64,000 nucleotides of DNA from positions 16,063-80,062 of the forward strand of contig JAEYQM010000086.1 of assembly GCA_023410025.1 (NCBI GenBank). Reading direction: 5' to 3'. A program made the translations under genes and the position numbers. Below are positions 53,025 to 62,310 of this stretch, piece by piece. The first letter of the stretch is position 1. Every line of letters starts with the position of its first letter. The notes under the pieces are model-generated. The model was given only the letters and a program-made list of their open reading frames with translations, had not been told where the DNA came from and did no database searches. This DNA is from Bacillota bacterium. GTDB lineage: Bacteria; Bacillota_I; Bacilli_A; ML615J-28; CAG-698.

Positions 53025-56000
53025 TTATAAAGTTTTTAATCCTGGGATTGATGTATATAAAGTTACTTGTTTATTGTATCCACTATTATTAGTAATAGTT
53101 ACTGTGTAACTTACTTCAGTTGTAACTGATGGAACTTTTATAATATGTCCTGAGTTATCAACAAGAGTTGGGTTATTTGATACAAATGAAAAATTATAAT
53201 CTTTATATACTGTGCGTCTTAAATATTCAAATTCAACCATCTTAATAAAATGATCCCATAAGTTGGCAGTTCTTAATGTTTGTGGACAATTTTTGCCAGA
53301 AAAGTTATTGTGTTGCATTACTCTATTTATACCTAAATTAGTTTCAATAAGTAAATCAGCAACTAATTGAGCAAGATTTTGCCAAGTTAAGTATAAATCT
53401 GATCCATCATCAACTGCTGATTCAATACCAATACCATTTGAACCACCGCCATGGTTAGAAATTAATTTGTAAGTAGTATTGTAATAAGTTTTGTTCATTA
53501 AATACTTACCATCTTTAATTTCAGTATAGATTCCTGATGGAGTAATTTCGTTTGTCTTTGCAATTCTTCCATCAATTAAAGGAGCAATAATAGTAGATTT
53601 AGTACCATTTAATTCATAGTACCCATCTGAACTAATTGTAATTACTGGATTAGGTGTTGTAGCTGTAACTCCAGTTTGTAATAAAGCAAATTCTCTTAAA
53701 CCATCACCAGCATGATAGCCTACTTCATCATTAGGAATATGTTTATATGCACCTTCATCATCGACTGTATAATGCCATGATGTAGATGTGTTATTTTTTA
53801 AATAGTTAGAGTGCATTAATGCATTTGCACCAACATTGTTATTTCCTGTGTCGTGTACAACGATAAATTCTGTACTAGTTAGTTTTATTTTTGGTCTGCC
53901 TTCCATTAAAATCTCAGTAACTTTAATATTATTAAACCATAAGTAAGAAACTGATCCTTTTGTTAATTCAATTTTTGTTGTATTACCAAAAGTATTAATG
54001 TTTCTTAATAACGCTGCACTGATGTTAGCATCCATTAGGAATTTAACAGGGTCTACATTTGTTTCTTCTTTAGCAACTACTAGAGTAATTGTTGATGTAA
54101 GATCATGATCAGCAACTTTCACTTCTATTACTACCTCTCCTTCTTTTAATCCTTTTACAACTCCAGTTTCACTAACTGTTGCAACATCTGAAGAAAGACT
54201 CTTAAATGTTACATCACCAGTTAATGTATTTGGATACTTTTTGACTATTAATTGTAATTCTTGATTTAAGTATATTATACCATTACTATTGGCAATTACA
54301 TCAATATCTTGAAAAATAACAATAGTAATTTCAATTTCATCAAATACTAATGGATTATTTTGAGGATATACTTTAATTGTTACTTTTCCTTGTTTTAGGT
54401 ATGTAACTATTCCATTTGTTACTGAAGCAATTGATTCATCACTTGTTTCCCAAACTAAGTTATTTACAGTTGCATTGTCAGGTGAGAAACTTATATTTAA
54501 TTCATAGGTTTCTCCAACATATTGAATTCCTTCAACATCAAGAATTTTAATATTTTCAATTAGAACAATACCATCACCAGGGAATTTTGGTACTTGATCG
54601 ATGCTTGTATATTTAGTCTGAGTTTTAATTACATTTTTAAATTTTTCTTGGTCTGGAATAATAACTAAACCATCCGCCATGTATAAGTTATTAATTGCAT
54701 CTAGGTCAATTGGGGAAGTTGCACCTTTTCCGTCTTCCATATAAAATCCTCCAGCAACAGTCTGGAATATATTATAGTTTACATGTAGATTTCCACCAGC
54801 ATGAACTCTAGAAACAAAAATACCATTATTGAAATCTTCAAACTTATTGTATTGAATAAAGATGTTTTTAAAAATATCAGCTTGGTTCATGCTTCCAAGA
54901 TAAATACTTGTTCCACTTACGTTCTTAAACGTATTATCAACAATCTTAACAGTTACAGTAGTTCCAGGAAGAGGTGAAAGCCAGTTAAACTTTAATGCAT
55001 CTTTAGTTATATTATTAAATTGATTACCTTGGATATATGTGTTACCGGCTAAACCTTTAGTAGTGTCATGAACATAGAATGCCATTGTTGGAATATTTTC
55101 AAATTTGTTACCAACAACTTTTAATTCAGCATTATTATCTAAGTAGACAATACTTTCAAGTTTAGATTCAGCAATAGCTGTGAACTTATTGTAAGATATT
55201 TCAATATTTTTACTATATGAACTAGCGCCTTCAACAAAATAAATAAATCCTTTACCTGTCAATAATCCAGTTTCAACATTATTATAAACAAACTTGAATC
55301 CATCTAAGTTAGTTGCAACAGCAGAAGAAGTTCCTGCAGCACCAGCTTGGTTAATGATTTGGGCATCGCCAGTAAATTTTAAGCCGTTAATTGTAAAGTT
55401 TTTTAAGTTTTTGGAAATTGTAATTTTACCAGTAAATATTGCATCGTTTGCAGTTAGATGATTTTCTGGTAATATATTTTTATTTAGAGATATAATTGTA
55501 ATATTGTTCTTAGAAATTGTTAATGTTTCATTATATGTACCAGGAGTTAATAAAATTATTGTTCCATCATTTGCTTTTTCAATTGCACTTGCAAGAGATG
55601 CAAATGCTCTTTGTCCAAATACTAATTTAATTCCATTATAAGTAACTACTGTATCAGATGGAGTTTCAGACCATGCAAGATTTACATATAACATAGTTAA
55701 TTCATATTCTTCACGATAGAATGGATCATATGCTACTTTTGTAAAGAAAGCAGGTAATACTTCTTCTGTATATTTAAATATATTTTCTGTTCCATTAACA
55801 ATAAAGTCAGTAGTTGAAGTTGAATGATCAATTATATGGCTTTTGTAAGTAGAAGTTGTTGTATCGTAATAAGGTAATTCATTGAATACATTGTAATTTA
55901 CGTTAATTTCTAATTGGTCACTTGTTGCTGTTCCAGAGTTAAAACGAATGTCATGGTTTACAGTTTTATTAACAATTTCATTACTCTTAATATTAACAAC

Positions 56001-57854
56001 AGTTTTAACATTATCAACAGGTACAAAACTATTTAAATAAATTGATGCAAATGTACCAGTTGATTTAGGCTTTGTAGAAATCTTATTATTAGAGATTAAA
56101 ATATCAGCTGATTGATATCTAGTTACATAAATTGGATACTGAACGTTTAATGAAAACTCATTTTGTTCAATTAATAAAGTTCCAGTTACACCAAATCCAG
56201 AAGTTGTATTAGCATGACCTTCTAGTCTAATTGAGTCAAAAAATCCAATAAAGTTGTTGCCTTTAATAATTGTGTTAAAAGCATTGTAAATTCTAACACC
56301 ACGGTATCCATAAGATTTTGAATCATTAAATAATGAGTCAGTTACACTCACACCTTCATTTTTTGTTGCATCAGTTGCTGCAAAGTAAACAATACCTTCA
56401 CTAGCTGGGACGTTTGGTTCAAATGCAAATATATTTTTAATGGTTATGTTTTTAACTACACTATTTGCATATATTTGACCTTTATCTTCTAATTTAATAC
56501 CATCAATTACAAGGCCTTGTACGCCACTAATAGTAATGATGTTTTTAATGATTGCTTCTTCACCTCTAGTTGCTTTATTAGGGTTTATTCCCTCATTAGG
56601 ACCTAGAATAGAAACATTATTTGCGTTTACAGTAAAGCCAGTACTATATGAACCTGGTTTAATATAAACTTTTGAACCTTCTTTTAATAGATTATTTAAT
56701 TTATCTAATGAACTGAATGCATTTAATCCTTCAACAAATATAATTCCTTTGTATTCAACAGTTTGACTTGCTGTGATATTTGGATCAATTAAGAAATCAT
56801 TTGTTAATTCAATAACATTAACAGTAACTTGAGCAGATTTAGTTTGATCATGTTTTGATGTAGCTATTAATATTGCTGTACCCACAGATTTAGCTTGTAA
56901 TACACCAGTTTCAGATACTGTTACAATATTTGTGTCATTAACAGACCAAGTTACACCTTGAGGTATAATTGCTGGAGTAATTTCAGCAGTGTAGTTAGAA
57001 GTTGTTCCAACAAAAACATTTGTAGGACCACTTATTTTTAATTCGGTAATTTGTGGATATACAATAGTAATTGTTTTTTCAACTTTAATAGTAGAACTTA
57101 CTTTTGATGTTGCAGTAACTTTTACTGCTCCAATAGCAACAGGTGTTAATAAACCATTTTCTGAAATTGATGCAAGAGCATTGTCGTCTATTGACCAAGT
57201 AACTTCTTGGCTTGCAAGTTCAGGATTAACTATAGCAGTTAATTGTAATGTAGAACCTAGTTCTACTTGACTATCACCAGTAATGGTAACTCCAGTTGGG
57301 CTAGGTGCAATTATTTTCACATTATATTCAAACATAACTAAATTATTTGCTTTTGATGTTGCTTTAATAATTACATTACCCAATGCAACAGGTGTAAGAT
57401 TACCATCATCATCGATTGTTGCAATATTATCATTGTTTGTTGACCATTTTACTTCTTGAAGTGCTTTTTCTGGTAGTACACTAGCTCTATATTTAGTTTT
57501 GGTACCCATTACAACTTCTTTAGCACCAGTAATAGATACAGAAGTTGGATCAGGTAAACCTACAGTAACTGTTATTTCGACATATACATTTGAATCTTTA
57601 ATACTAACTATTACTTTAGTGCTACCTTGACTAACGGCAGTGATTACACCATTTGAAACAGTTGCAATATTTTCATTGTCTGATTTCCATACTACCGTAC
57701 CTTTGCTTTTAATAATAGTAATTTCTTTTGTTTCACCAATGATAAGATTTGCCGTCTTATCAGATTCACTTATTGTTAATACTGCTTTTTGAGTACAGCC
57801 TACTAAGGCTATAGTAGCAATAATAACCATAATTAAACCAAGTACTCTTTTCAT
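53025..57854 (-). CDS. Giant surface lipoprotein: Ig-like repeats, two beta-helices, N-acetylmuramoyl-L-alanine amidase domain
   Basis: A 1609-residue lipoprotein with lipobox ALVGC (Cys20). Domain order: four Big_2-type Ig domains (about 22-350), each with a W...N..IATV.. core; a right-handed parallel beta-helix (about 370-720); a second similar beta-helix (about 745-1085; both begin with FASL/FSSL..TPGTY or KPGSY); and two more Ig domains (about 1110-1280). An Amidase_2 domain follows (about 1300-1530): zinc His in VVHDTGN near 1331, WHYTVDDEGAYKHIPND, and the second His and Cys region HNNFSGKNCPQ near 1512-1519. It could bind a glycan with its beta-helices and cut peptidoglycan stems outside the cell. 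Whether the target is self or foreign wall is unknown. Confidence 0.87.
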   Translation of the reverse strand: MKRVLGLIMVIIATIALVGCTQKAVLTISESDKTANLIIGETKEITIIKSKGTVVWKSDNENIATVSNGVITAVSQGSTKVIVSIKDSNVYVEITVTVGLPDPTSVSITGAKEVVMGTKTKYRASVLPEKALQEVKWSTNNDNIATIDDDGNLTPVALGNVIIKATSKANNLVMFEYNVKIIAPSPTGVTITGDSQVELGSTLQLTAIVNPELASQEVTWSIDDNALASISENGLLTPVAIGAVKVTATSKVSSTIKVEKTITIVYPQITELKISGPTNVFVGTTSNYTAEITPAIIPQGVTWSVNDTNIVTVSETGVLQAKSVGTAILIATSKHDQTKSAQVTVNVIELTNDFLIDPNITASQTVEYKGIIFVEGLNAFSSLDKLNNLLKEGSKVYIKPGSYSTGFTVNANNVSILGPNEGINPNKATRGEEAIIKNIITISGVQGLVIDGIKLEDKGQIYANSVVKNITIKNIFAFEPNVPASEGIVYFAATDATKNEGVSVTDSLFNDSKSYGYRGVRIYNAFNTIIKGNNFIGFFDSIRLEGHANTTSGFGVTGTLLIEQNEFSLNVQYPIYVTRYQSADILISNNKISTKPKSTGTFASIYLNSFVPVDNVKTVVNIKSNEIVNKTVNHDIRFNSGTATSDQLEINVNYNVFNELPYYDTTTSTYKSHIIDHSTSTTDFIVNGTENIFKYTEEVLPAFFTKVAYDPFYREEYELTMLYVNLAWSETPSDTVVTYNGIKLVFGQRAFASLASAIEKANDGTIILLTPGTYNETLTISKNNITIISLNKNILPENHLTANDAIFTGKITISKNLKNFTINGLKFTGDAQIINQAGAAGTSSAVATNLDGFKFVYNNVETGLLTGKGFIYFVEGASSYSKNIEISYNKFTAIAESKLESIVYLDNNAELKVVGNKFENIPTMAFYVHDTTKGLAGNTYIQGNQFNNITKDALKFNWLSPLPGTTVTVKIVDNTFKNVSGTSIYLGSMNQADIFKNIFIQYNKFEDFNNGIFVSRVHAGGNLHVNYNIFQTVAGGFYMEDGKGATSPIDLDAINNLYMADGLVIIPDQEKFKNVIKTQTKYTSIDQVPKFPGDGIVLIENIKILDVEGIQYVGETYELNISFSPDNATVNNLVWETSDESIASVTNGIVTYLKQGKVTIKVYPQNNPLVFDEIEITIVIFQDIDVIANSNGIIYLNQELQLIVKKYPNTLTGDVTFKSLSSDVATVSETGVVKGLKEGEVVIEVKVADHDLTSTITLVVAKEETNVDPVKFLMDANISAALLRNINTFGNTTKIELTKGSVSYLWFNNIKVTEILMEGRPKIKLTSTEFIVVHDTGNNNVGANALMHSNYLKNNTSTSWHYTVDDEGAYKHIPNDEVGYHAGDGLREFALLQTGVTATTPNPVITISSDGYYELNGTKSTIIAPLIDGRIAKTNEITPSGIYTEIKDGKYLMNKTYYNTTYKLISNHGGGSNGIGIESAVDDGSDLYLTWQNLAQLVADLLIETNLGINRVMQHNNFSGKNCPQTLRTANLWDHFIKMVEFEYLRRTVYKDYNFSFVSNNPTLVDNSGHIIKVPSVTTEVSYTVTITNNSGYNKQVTLYTSIPGLKTL

Positions 57855-57960
57855 TTTCTCCTATTACCCCCTAGTTATAATCATATTAGTATTTTGGGGG
57901 CAAAACCTCCTTAAAATAATATTTTAATATGATTGACCAATTGTCATGTTAATTATAACA
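57855..57960 (-). promoter_or_regulatory. Promoter and structured leader of the giant lipoprotein
   Basis: Extended -10 TGT-TATAAT (TATAAT 57957-57952 on the minus strand) gives a leader of about 90 bases. The leader contains a perfect 10-base inverted repeat (57879-57888 with 57925-57934), a TTAAAAT-AAT-ATTTTAA palindrome (57911-57927), and C5 and G5 runs (57896-57900 and 57868-57872 region) able to pair near the ribosome site TAGGAG. Confidence 0.55.
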
Positions 57961-58046
57961 TTTTTTGTTTATAAATGAAAGCCCTTTATTTTAACTAATT
58001 TTTTAAAAAAATTAAAAGTTTATAAAAATTTTTATAAATTATATGA

Positions 58047-58052
58047 TATAAT
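58047..58052 (+). promoter_or_regulatory. -10 box of the glycerate kinase gene
   Basis: TATAAT, 20 bases before ATG 58072. No good -35 is seen. Confidence 0.4.
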
Positions 58053-58071
58053 AAAAAAAGTGGTGATAAAA

Positions 58072-59136
58072 ATGAAAGTATTAATAATGATTGATTCATT
58101 TAAAGGATCAATGGAAAGTAAGACAGTTAATAAGATTGTCTCTAAACAATTACGTAAAAAAAATATAAAAAGTGATTGTTATTCAATAAGTGATGGTGGT
58201 GAAGGATTTTTAGATGCCATTAATTTTGGATATAAAAAAAGACACCTTAAAGTAAAAGATGCTTTAAATAAAAATATTAAATCATATTATCTATATGATA
58301 AAGACTCAGCTTATATTGAATTGGCTAAGGTTTGTGGACTTGCAATGATAAAAAATAAAAACCCAATGTACACATCTACTTATGGGGTTGGGCAACTGAT
58401 AAAAGATGCAGTTACAAGAGGGTATAAGAATATCTATATTGGAATTGGTGGTAGTTCAACAAATGACCTAGGGCTTGGGATAATTGAAGCATTAGGTGCA
58501 AAGTTTTATCATAACGAAGAAGAACTTACCTTTATAACTGGAGAGAAAATGGGTTTAGTTACAAGAATTGATTATAGTGAGGTTATAAGTAAAATAGAAG
58601 GATTGAATTTTTATTGTTTATCTGATGTGACCAATCCATTACTTGGTAAAAATGGTGCAAGCTATACCTATGCAAAGCAAAAGGGAGCAAGTAAAGAAGA
58701 AATAGAAATACTAGAAAATAATGCAATAAACATTGTAAATATACTTGGCTTTTCTAGGCAATATCATCTAGAAAAATCAAGTGGAGCATCTGGTGGAGTA
58801 GGTTATATCTTACAAGCCATATTTAATTCAAAAGTTATTAGTGGGATAAATTTTTTACTAAATAAAATAAATTTTGAAAATATATCAAAAGATTATGACT
58901 TTATTATAACTGGAGAAGGAAAAATAGATTCTCAAAGTATAAGTGGAAAAGTAATTGATGGAATTTGTAAGAAAACTACAAATAAAGTTGTTGCTATTGT
59001 TGGAATAAATGAGTTATTTAATAATCCATATGATAATTTAAAAGTATATGCCATAACCCCAAAATATGCTAGTATTGATCAGTCTATTTGTAATCCTAAA
59101 TATTATTTAAAAAAACTTGTAAAGGATGTTTTTTAA
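58072..59136 (+). CDS. Glycerate kinase (GlxK/GarK family)
   Basis: Phosphorylates D-glycerate to 2- (or 3-) phosphoglycerate, feeding glycolysis. The 354-residue protein has MIDSFKGSMESKTVN, SDGGEGFLDAI, GIGGSSTNDLGLG and DFIITGEGKIDSQSISGK, all typical of the family. ATG 58072 follows GTGGTGAT; an in-frame GTG 12 bases earlier overlaps that ribosome site. It stands alone between two lipoprotein genes on the opposite strand, and its relation to them is not clear. Confidence 0.92.
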   Translation: MKVLIMIDSFKGSMESKTVNKIVSKQLRKKNIKSDCYSISDGGEGFLDAINFGYKKRHLKVKDALNKNIKSYYLYDKDSAYIELAKVCGLAMIKNKNPMYTSTYGVGQLIKDAVTRGYKNIYIGIGGSSTNDLGLGIIEALGAKFYHNEEELTFITGEKMGLVTRIDYSEVISKIEGLNFYCLSDVTNPLLGKNGASYTYAKQKGASKEEIEILENNAINIVNILGFSRQYHLEKSSGASGGVGYILQAIFNSKVISGINFLLNKINFENISKDYDFIITGEGKIDSQSISGKVIDGICKKTTNKVVAIVGINELFNNPYDNLKVYAITPKYASIDQSICNPKYYLKKLVKDVF

Positions 59137-59192
59137 ATAAAAAAGTTATACCTATATAGTCTGCATTTTAGTAGTGTTTTTTAGGCAAAAAC

Positions 59193-59228
59193 TTATATAA
59201 TGCACCCTCCTTGATGGAGGGTTTTTGC
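59193..59228 (+). terminator. Nested hairpin terminator after the glycerate kinase gene
   Basis: Inner stem CCCTCC-TTGAT-GGAGGG followed by TTTTT. The outer parts GCAAAAAC and GTTTTTGC can pair around it, making a larger structure. A TATAAT lies inside (59196-59201), but no -35 supports a separate small RNA. Confidence 0.75.
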
Positions 59229-59303
59229 ATACCTTTTTATAAAAAAGTTATTTCGTTCTTATGCAAATTTGAAGGGGGCTTTTCTTTGTTTTCTTCATAT
59301 AAA

Positions 59304-59332
59304 AAAGCCAGCACTAAAACGTGTTGGCTATA
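59304..59332 (-). terminator. Terminator after the C39-like lipoprotein (minus strand)
   Basis: AGCCAGCAC (59306-59314) and GTGTTGGCT (59321-59329, one G-T pair). On the minus strand it is followed by TTTTTT. Confidence 0.8.
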
Positions 59333-59379
59333 TTTAATTTTACCTCTAATTTTGTAGGTAATTAGTATTACTTTTATTA

Positions 59380-61197
59380 TTAAACAATATAAGCTACATT
59401 TCTCCAAACATTTAAGAAGTTTTGTAATTTCATTTCATCATCAACATTTGATAAGTTTGGGTCATTAATAACAATGTAAATTTGATCGCCTTCAATTCTA
59501 TATCCCTTAACAACTATTAAATGTCCATTAGTTGTATAATCTTTTCCTTTTTCAACATTAACAGTTCCTTTAATAGAAGCACTAATTGGTCCGTTTTCAT
59601 ATAGATGAACAAGTAATTCTTGGTAAGAATACATTCTCATTACATATGAATCAAATCCGAATGAAGAAATACCGACAGTATTATAAACCCAGTTACCAAA
59701 GATACTATTTCCATGATCATATACACGTCTTGCAATATATTCATGTTCATAAGTATAGTTATTGTCAGGTTGATTTTTTAGATCTACACCTAAGTATTTT
59801 AAAAGCATAGTAGCAGAAGTAGGACTACAAATACTATCACCAATTGTTGGCACTACATGTTGATATAATTGTGGAACATCATATATCTTAGTTTTATCAA
59901 TATTAGATATATCAATTATATTTGTATAACCTGGTATATTTAATGCTGCAGCAAGAAGTGATGTTTGTGGTGCATCAACAGTTGTACTAGTTCTTGTTAA
60001 CACAACTTTAAATTGAATAGCATCAGCTGTTTTGCTGTTTAAAATCTTTATTTCATCTATAGAAAGTTTTGCAATAGTATCACTTGTGTCAACTGATCTA
60101 TTTGAGTTACCGAATCCCCATTCCCCATAACTAAAATATTTACTCCAAGTATTATTTACTCTTACCCTTACAGAAAAATTAACAGTTGCATTTTTTGAAG
60201 AAGTAGATGCCCATGAACCAACAAGTTCATTAAAACTTAATGTTTCAATAATATCAGATTCATATGTTCCTGTGGTTGCACCCTCAGCTAGAGTTAATTT
60301 ACCATTTTTGATTACCACATTTTGTTTTGAACCTTCAAAAGTTCTATCAATAACTAAATGATTATTTTGTGATACAGTCACTTCAAATGTCCTCCCAATT
60401 CCATTACTTAATGTTAGTGTTAAACTAACTTTTTTATTACCTTGTAGGTTAGTATTAACCTTACCTGTGTTACTAATAATATTCTGATCTGTTGATGTCC
60501 AAACACCAGTTAGATTAAAATCAAAAACAGTTTTTAGATTTAAATCAGTGCTTGTCATCTTAGGAATACCTAAGCTATTAAATATATATTCAGCTTTTTC
60601 ATCATTATTCAAAGCAATAATGTTTATTGGAAAATCTTTTGAAAGTGTTAAATTATTATATGTTACTTTTGCTGTAAGTGTCGCTTCAGCATCTTTTTCA
60701 ATTAGGCCCACTTTACCAGAATTAGTAATCGCATTACTATTTGATGTTGACCAAACAATTGTAAATCTTTGACCATATAAAGTAACATTTTGTTGAAGGT
60801 TAATATTAACCTTTGTTGATGAAGGAACATTAAGTTTATCTAATACGGCGTTAATAACATCTTCATCAGCTACTTTTAATACTTTAACTTTAAAATCTTT
60901 ACTTAAAGATTCTGTACTAGAAATTAAAGTTAATGAAAGTGTAATTTCAGAATCCCCTAGCGGTCTAGTTAAAATACCAGTATTACTTAAGATATTTATA
61001 TTGCTACTTTCCCAAATAGCGATAACTACTTCATCATTTAATTTATAAGATGTTGGAAGCTCTATGTCGCTACTGATTTCTTCACTTATACTAATTTCGT
61101 CTAGCAATTCTTGCAAGGTTTTATTTTTTTCATTATTCGAATTGTTAGTGCAAGCGCTTAACATTATAATTAAAAATAATAAAACTAATTTTTTCAT
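59380..61197 (-). CDS. Surface lipoprotein: atrophied Ig repeats and C39-like cysteine peptidase
   Basis: A 605-residue lipoprotein with lipobox LSAC (Cys16). Three repeats of the atrophied bacterial Ig type (about 25-108, 109-195, 196-275) share the WxSS/T..N.ISNTGKV pattern. A beta-rich region (about 280-405) precedes a C-terminal papain-like C39_2 domain: Cys457 in GDSICSPTSATMLLKYLG, His559 in NGHLIVVKGY and Asp579 in VINDP. Expected to be an exported, membrane-anchored protease or amidohydrolase. It has its own promoter. Confidence 0.85.
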   Translation of the reverse strand: MKKLVLLFLIIMLSACTNNSNNEKNKTLQELLDEISISEEISSDIELPTSYKLNDEVVIAIWESSNINILSNTGILTRPLGDSEITLSLTLISSTESLSKDFKVKVLKVADEDVINAVLDKLNVPSSTKVNINLQQNVTLYGQRFTIVWSTSNSNAITNSGKVGLIEKDAEATLTAKVTYNNLTLSKDFPINIIALNNDEKAEYIFNSLGIPKMTSTDLNLKTVFDFNLTGVWTSTDQNIISNTGKVNTNLQGNKKVSLTLTLSNGIGRTFEVTVSQNNHLVIDRTFEGSKQNVVIKNGKLTLAEGATTGTYESDIIETLSFNELVGSWASTSSKNATVNFSVRVRVNNTWSKYFSYGEWGFGNSNRSVDTSDTIAKLSIDEIKILNSKTADAIQFKVVLTRTSTTVDAPQTSLLAAALNIPGYTNIIDISNIDKTKIYDVPQLYQHVVPTIGDSICSPTSATMLLKYLGVDLKNQPDNNYTYEHEYIARRVYDHGNSIFGNWVYNTVGISSFGFDSYVMRMYSYQELLVHLYENGPISASIKGTVNVEKGKDYTTNGHLIVVKGYRIEGDQIYIVINDPNLSNVDDEMKLQNFLNVWRNVAYIV

Positions 61198-61217
61198 AAT
61201 TCACCCCTATCATTCAT

Positions 61218-61245
61218 ATTGTACCACAACGACTATATTTTTCAA
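61218..61245 (-). promoter_or_regulatory. Promoter of the C39-like lipoprotein
   Basis: Minus strand TTGAAA (61245-61240), 16-base spacer, TACAAT (61223-61218) with upstream TGG. The AGGGGTGA ribosome site follows. Confidence 0.65.
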
Positions 61246-61306
61246 TATAAAAATAAACTTATTGAAATATTATTAAAATAATGTATAATTTTATATGGGT
61301 GATAAG

Positions 61307-62302
61307 ATGAAAATTAGTGAAATTGATAAAAAAATGGTTGATAACAATCAAGAAGAGGGAAGCAATTGCCATTGGTATGATTTGAATAATGATTATATTT
61401 GTGGGAGTTACTGTTTGGATAAGTTTTCACGACTTAAAGAAACTGACTTTGTAAGTCAAAGTGTTAATACATTAAAAAAACATACTAGTGGATTAAATAT
61501 TAGTTTTAAAACTAATTCTTCATTTATTAGAATTAGAGCAGTCGTTAATGGCCCAGCATATATGAGTCATATGACGGCAGTAGGTACAATTGGTTTTGAT
61601 TTATATTATAAACATGAGGGTAAATTTGTCTTTTTAAACACAACAAAGGTTAATAAATCAGAATATGAAGTTGTATTTGTTGAAAACATGGAAAAAACAC
61701 AAAGAGAGTTTAAAATATATTTTCCATTATACCAAGGTGTAAAAGAAGCTTATGTTGGAGTAGAGGAAGGATGTGAATTTGAATTCACGAAAGAACAAAG
61801 AGAAAAAGTAGTTATATATGGAACTTCAATTAGTCAAGGCGGTTGTGCTACTAGACCTGGTATGGGTTATAGTAATATATTAGAAAGAATGACTAAATAT
61901 GAGTTTATTAACTTGGGTTTCTCTGGTAGTGCCCATCTTGAAAATGAAATGATTGATATCTTAAATAGTATTGAAAAGAAATATTTGATATTAGAAGTTG
62001 AATCAAATAATAGTGTTGATGCTATGTATAAATTACTTCCAGGGTTTGTTGAAAAATTAGTTTGTGATAAAATTATTCTAATTTCTAAATTTCCTAATCC
62101 AATGAATTTAGTATTAGCTGCACCTAAATTAGCAATGGAAAAAAATAAAGAATTACAAAAAAACATTAAAAATGTAATTTTTATTGATGGAGAAGAGTTA
62201 TTAAAAGATTTATCATATGAAGAAACAGTCGATGGTGCTCATTTGACCGATTTGGGATTTTTTGAACTTGCAAAGCGTTTGAAAGATTATTTGAAAGACT
62301 AG
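61307..62302 (+). CDS. SGNH/GDSL hydrolase with N-terminal GxDLY domain
   Basis: A 331-residue two-domain hydrolase. The N-terminal beta-sandwich contains GTIGFDLYYK, the GxDLY motif of the domain named after it. The C-terminal SGNH domain has the nucleophile Ser in IYGTSISQGG, the Gly block GFSGSAHLE, the Asn block EVESNN, and the Asp/His pair in VDGAHLTDLGF. Such enzymes deacetylate carbohydrates or act as esterases. No signal peptide, so cytosolic. ATG 61307 behind GGGTGAT is preferred; ATG 61295 falls at the expected transcript start. Confidence 0.85.
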   Translation: MKISEIDKKMVDNNQEEGSNCHWYDLNNDYICGSYCLDKFSRLKETDFVSQSVNTLKKHTSGLNISFKTNSSFIRIRAVVNGPAYMSHMTAVGTIGFDLYYKHEGKFVFLNTTKVNKSEYEVVFVENMEKTQREFKIYFPLYQGVKEAYVGVEEGCEFEFTKEQREKVVIYGTSISQGGCATRPGMGYSNILERMTKYEFINLGFSGSAHLENEMIDILNSIEKKYLILEVESNNSVDAMYKLLPGFVEKLVCDKIILISKFPNPMNLVLAAPKLAMEKNKELQKNIKNVIFIDGEELLKDLSYEETVDGAHLTDLGFFELAKRLKDYLKD

Positions 62303-62310
62303 TGTAAATA

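Noticed and set aside
57888..57912. Possible tiny leader peptide (TTG start) after GGAGG in the lipoprotein leader
   Set aside because: Spacing of two bases to the start is too short and the frame has only a few codons.
59160..59230. Possible small RNA with TATAAT and terminator after the glycerate kinase gene
   Set aside because: No -35 box and the terminator is explained by the upstream gene.
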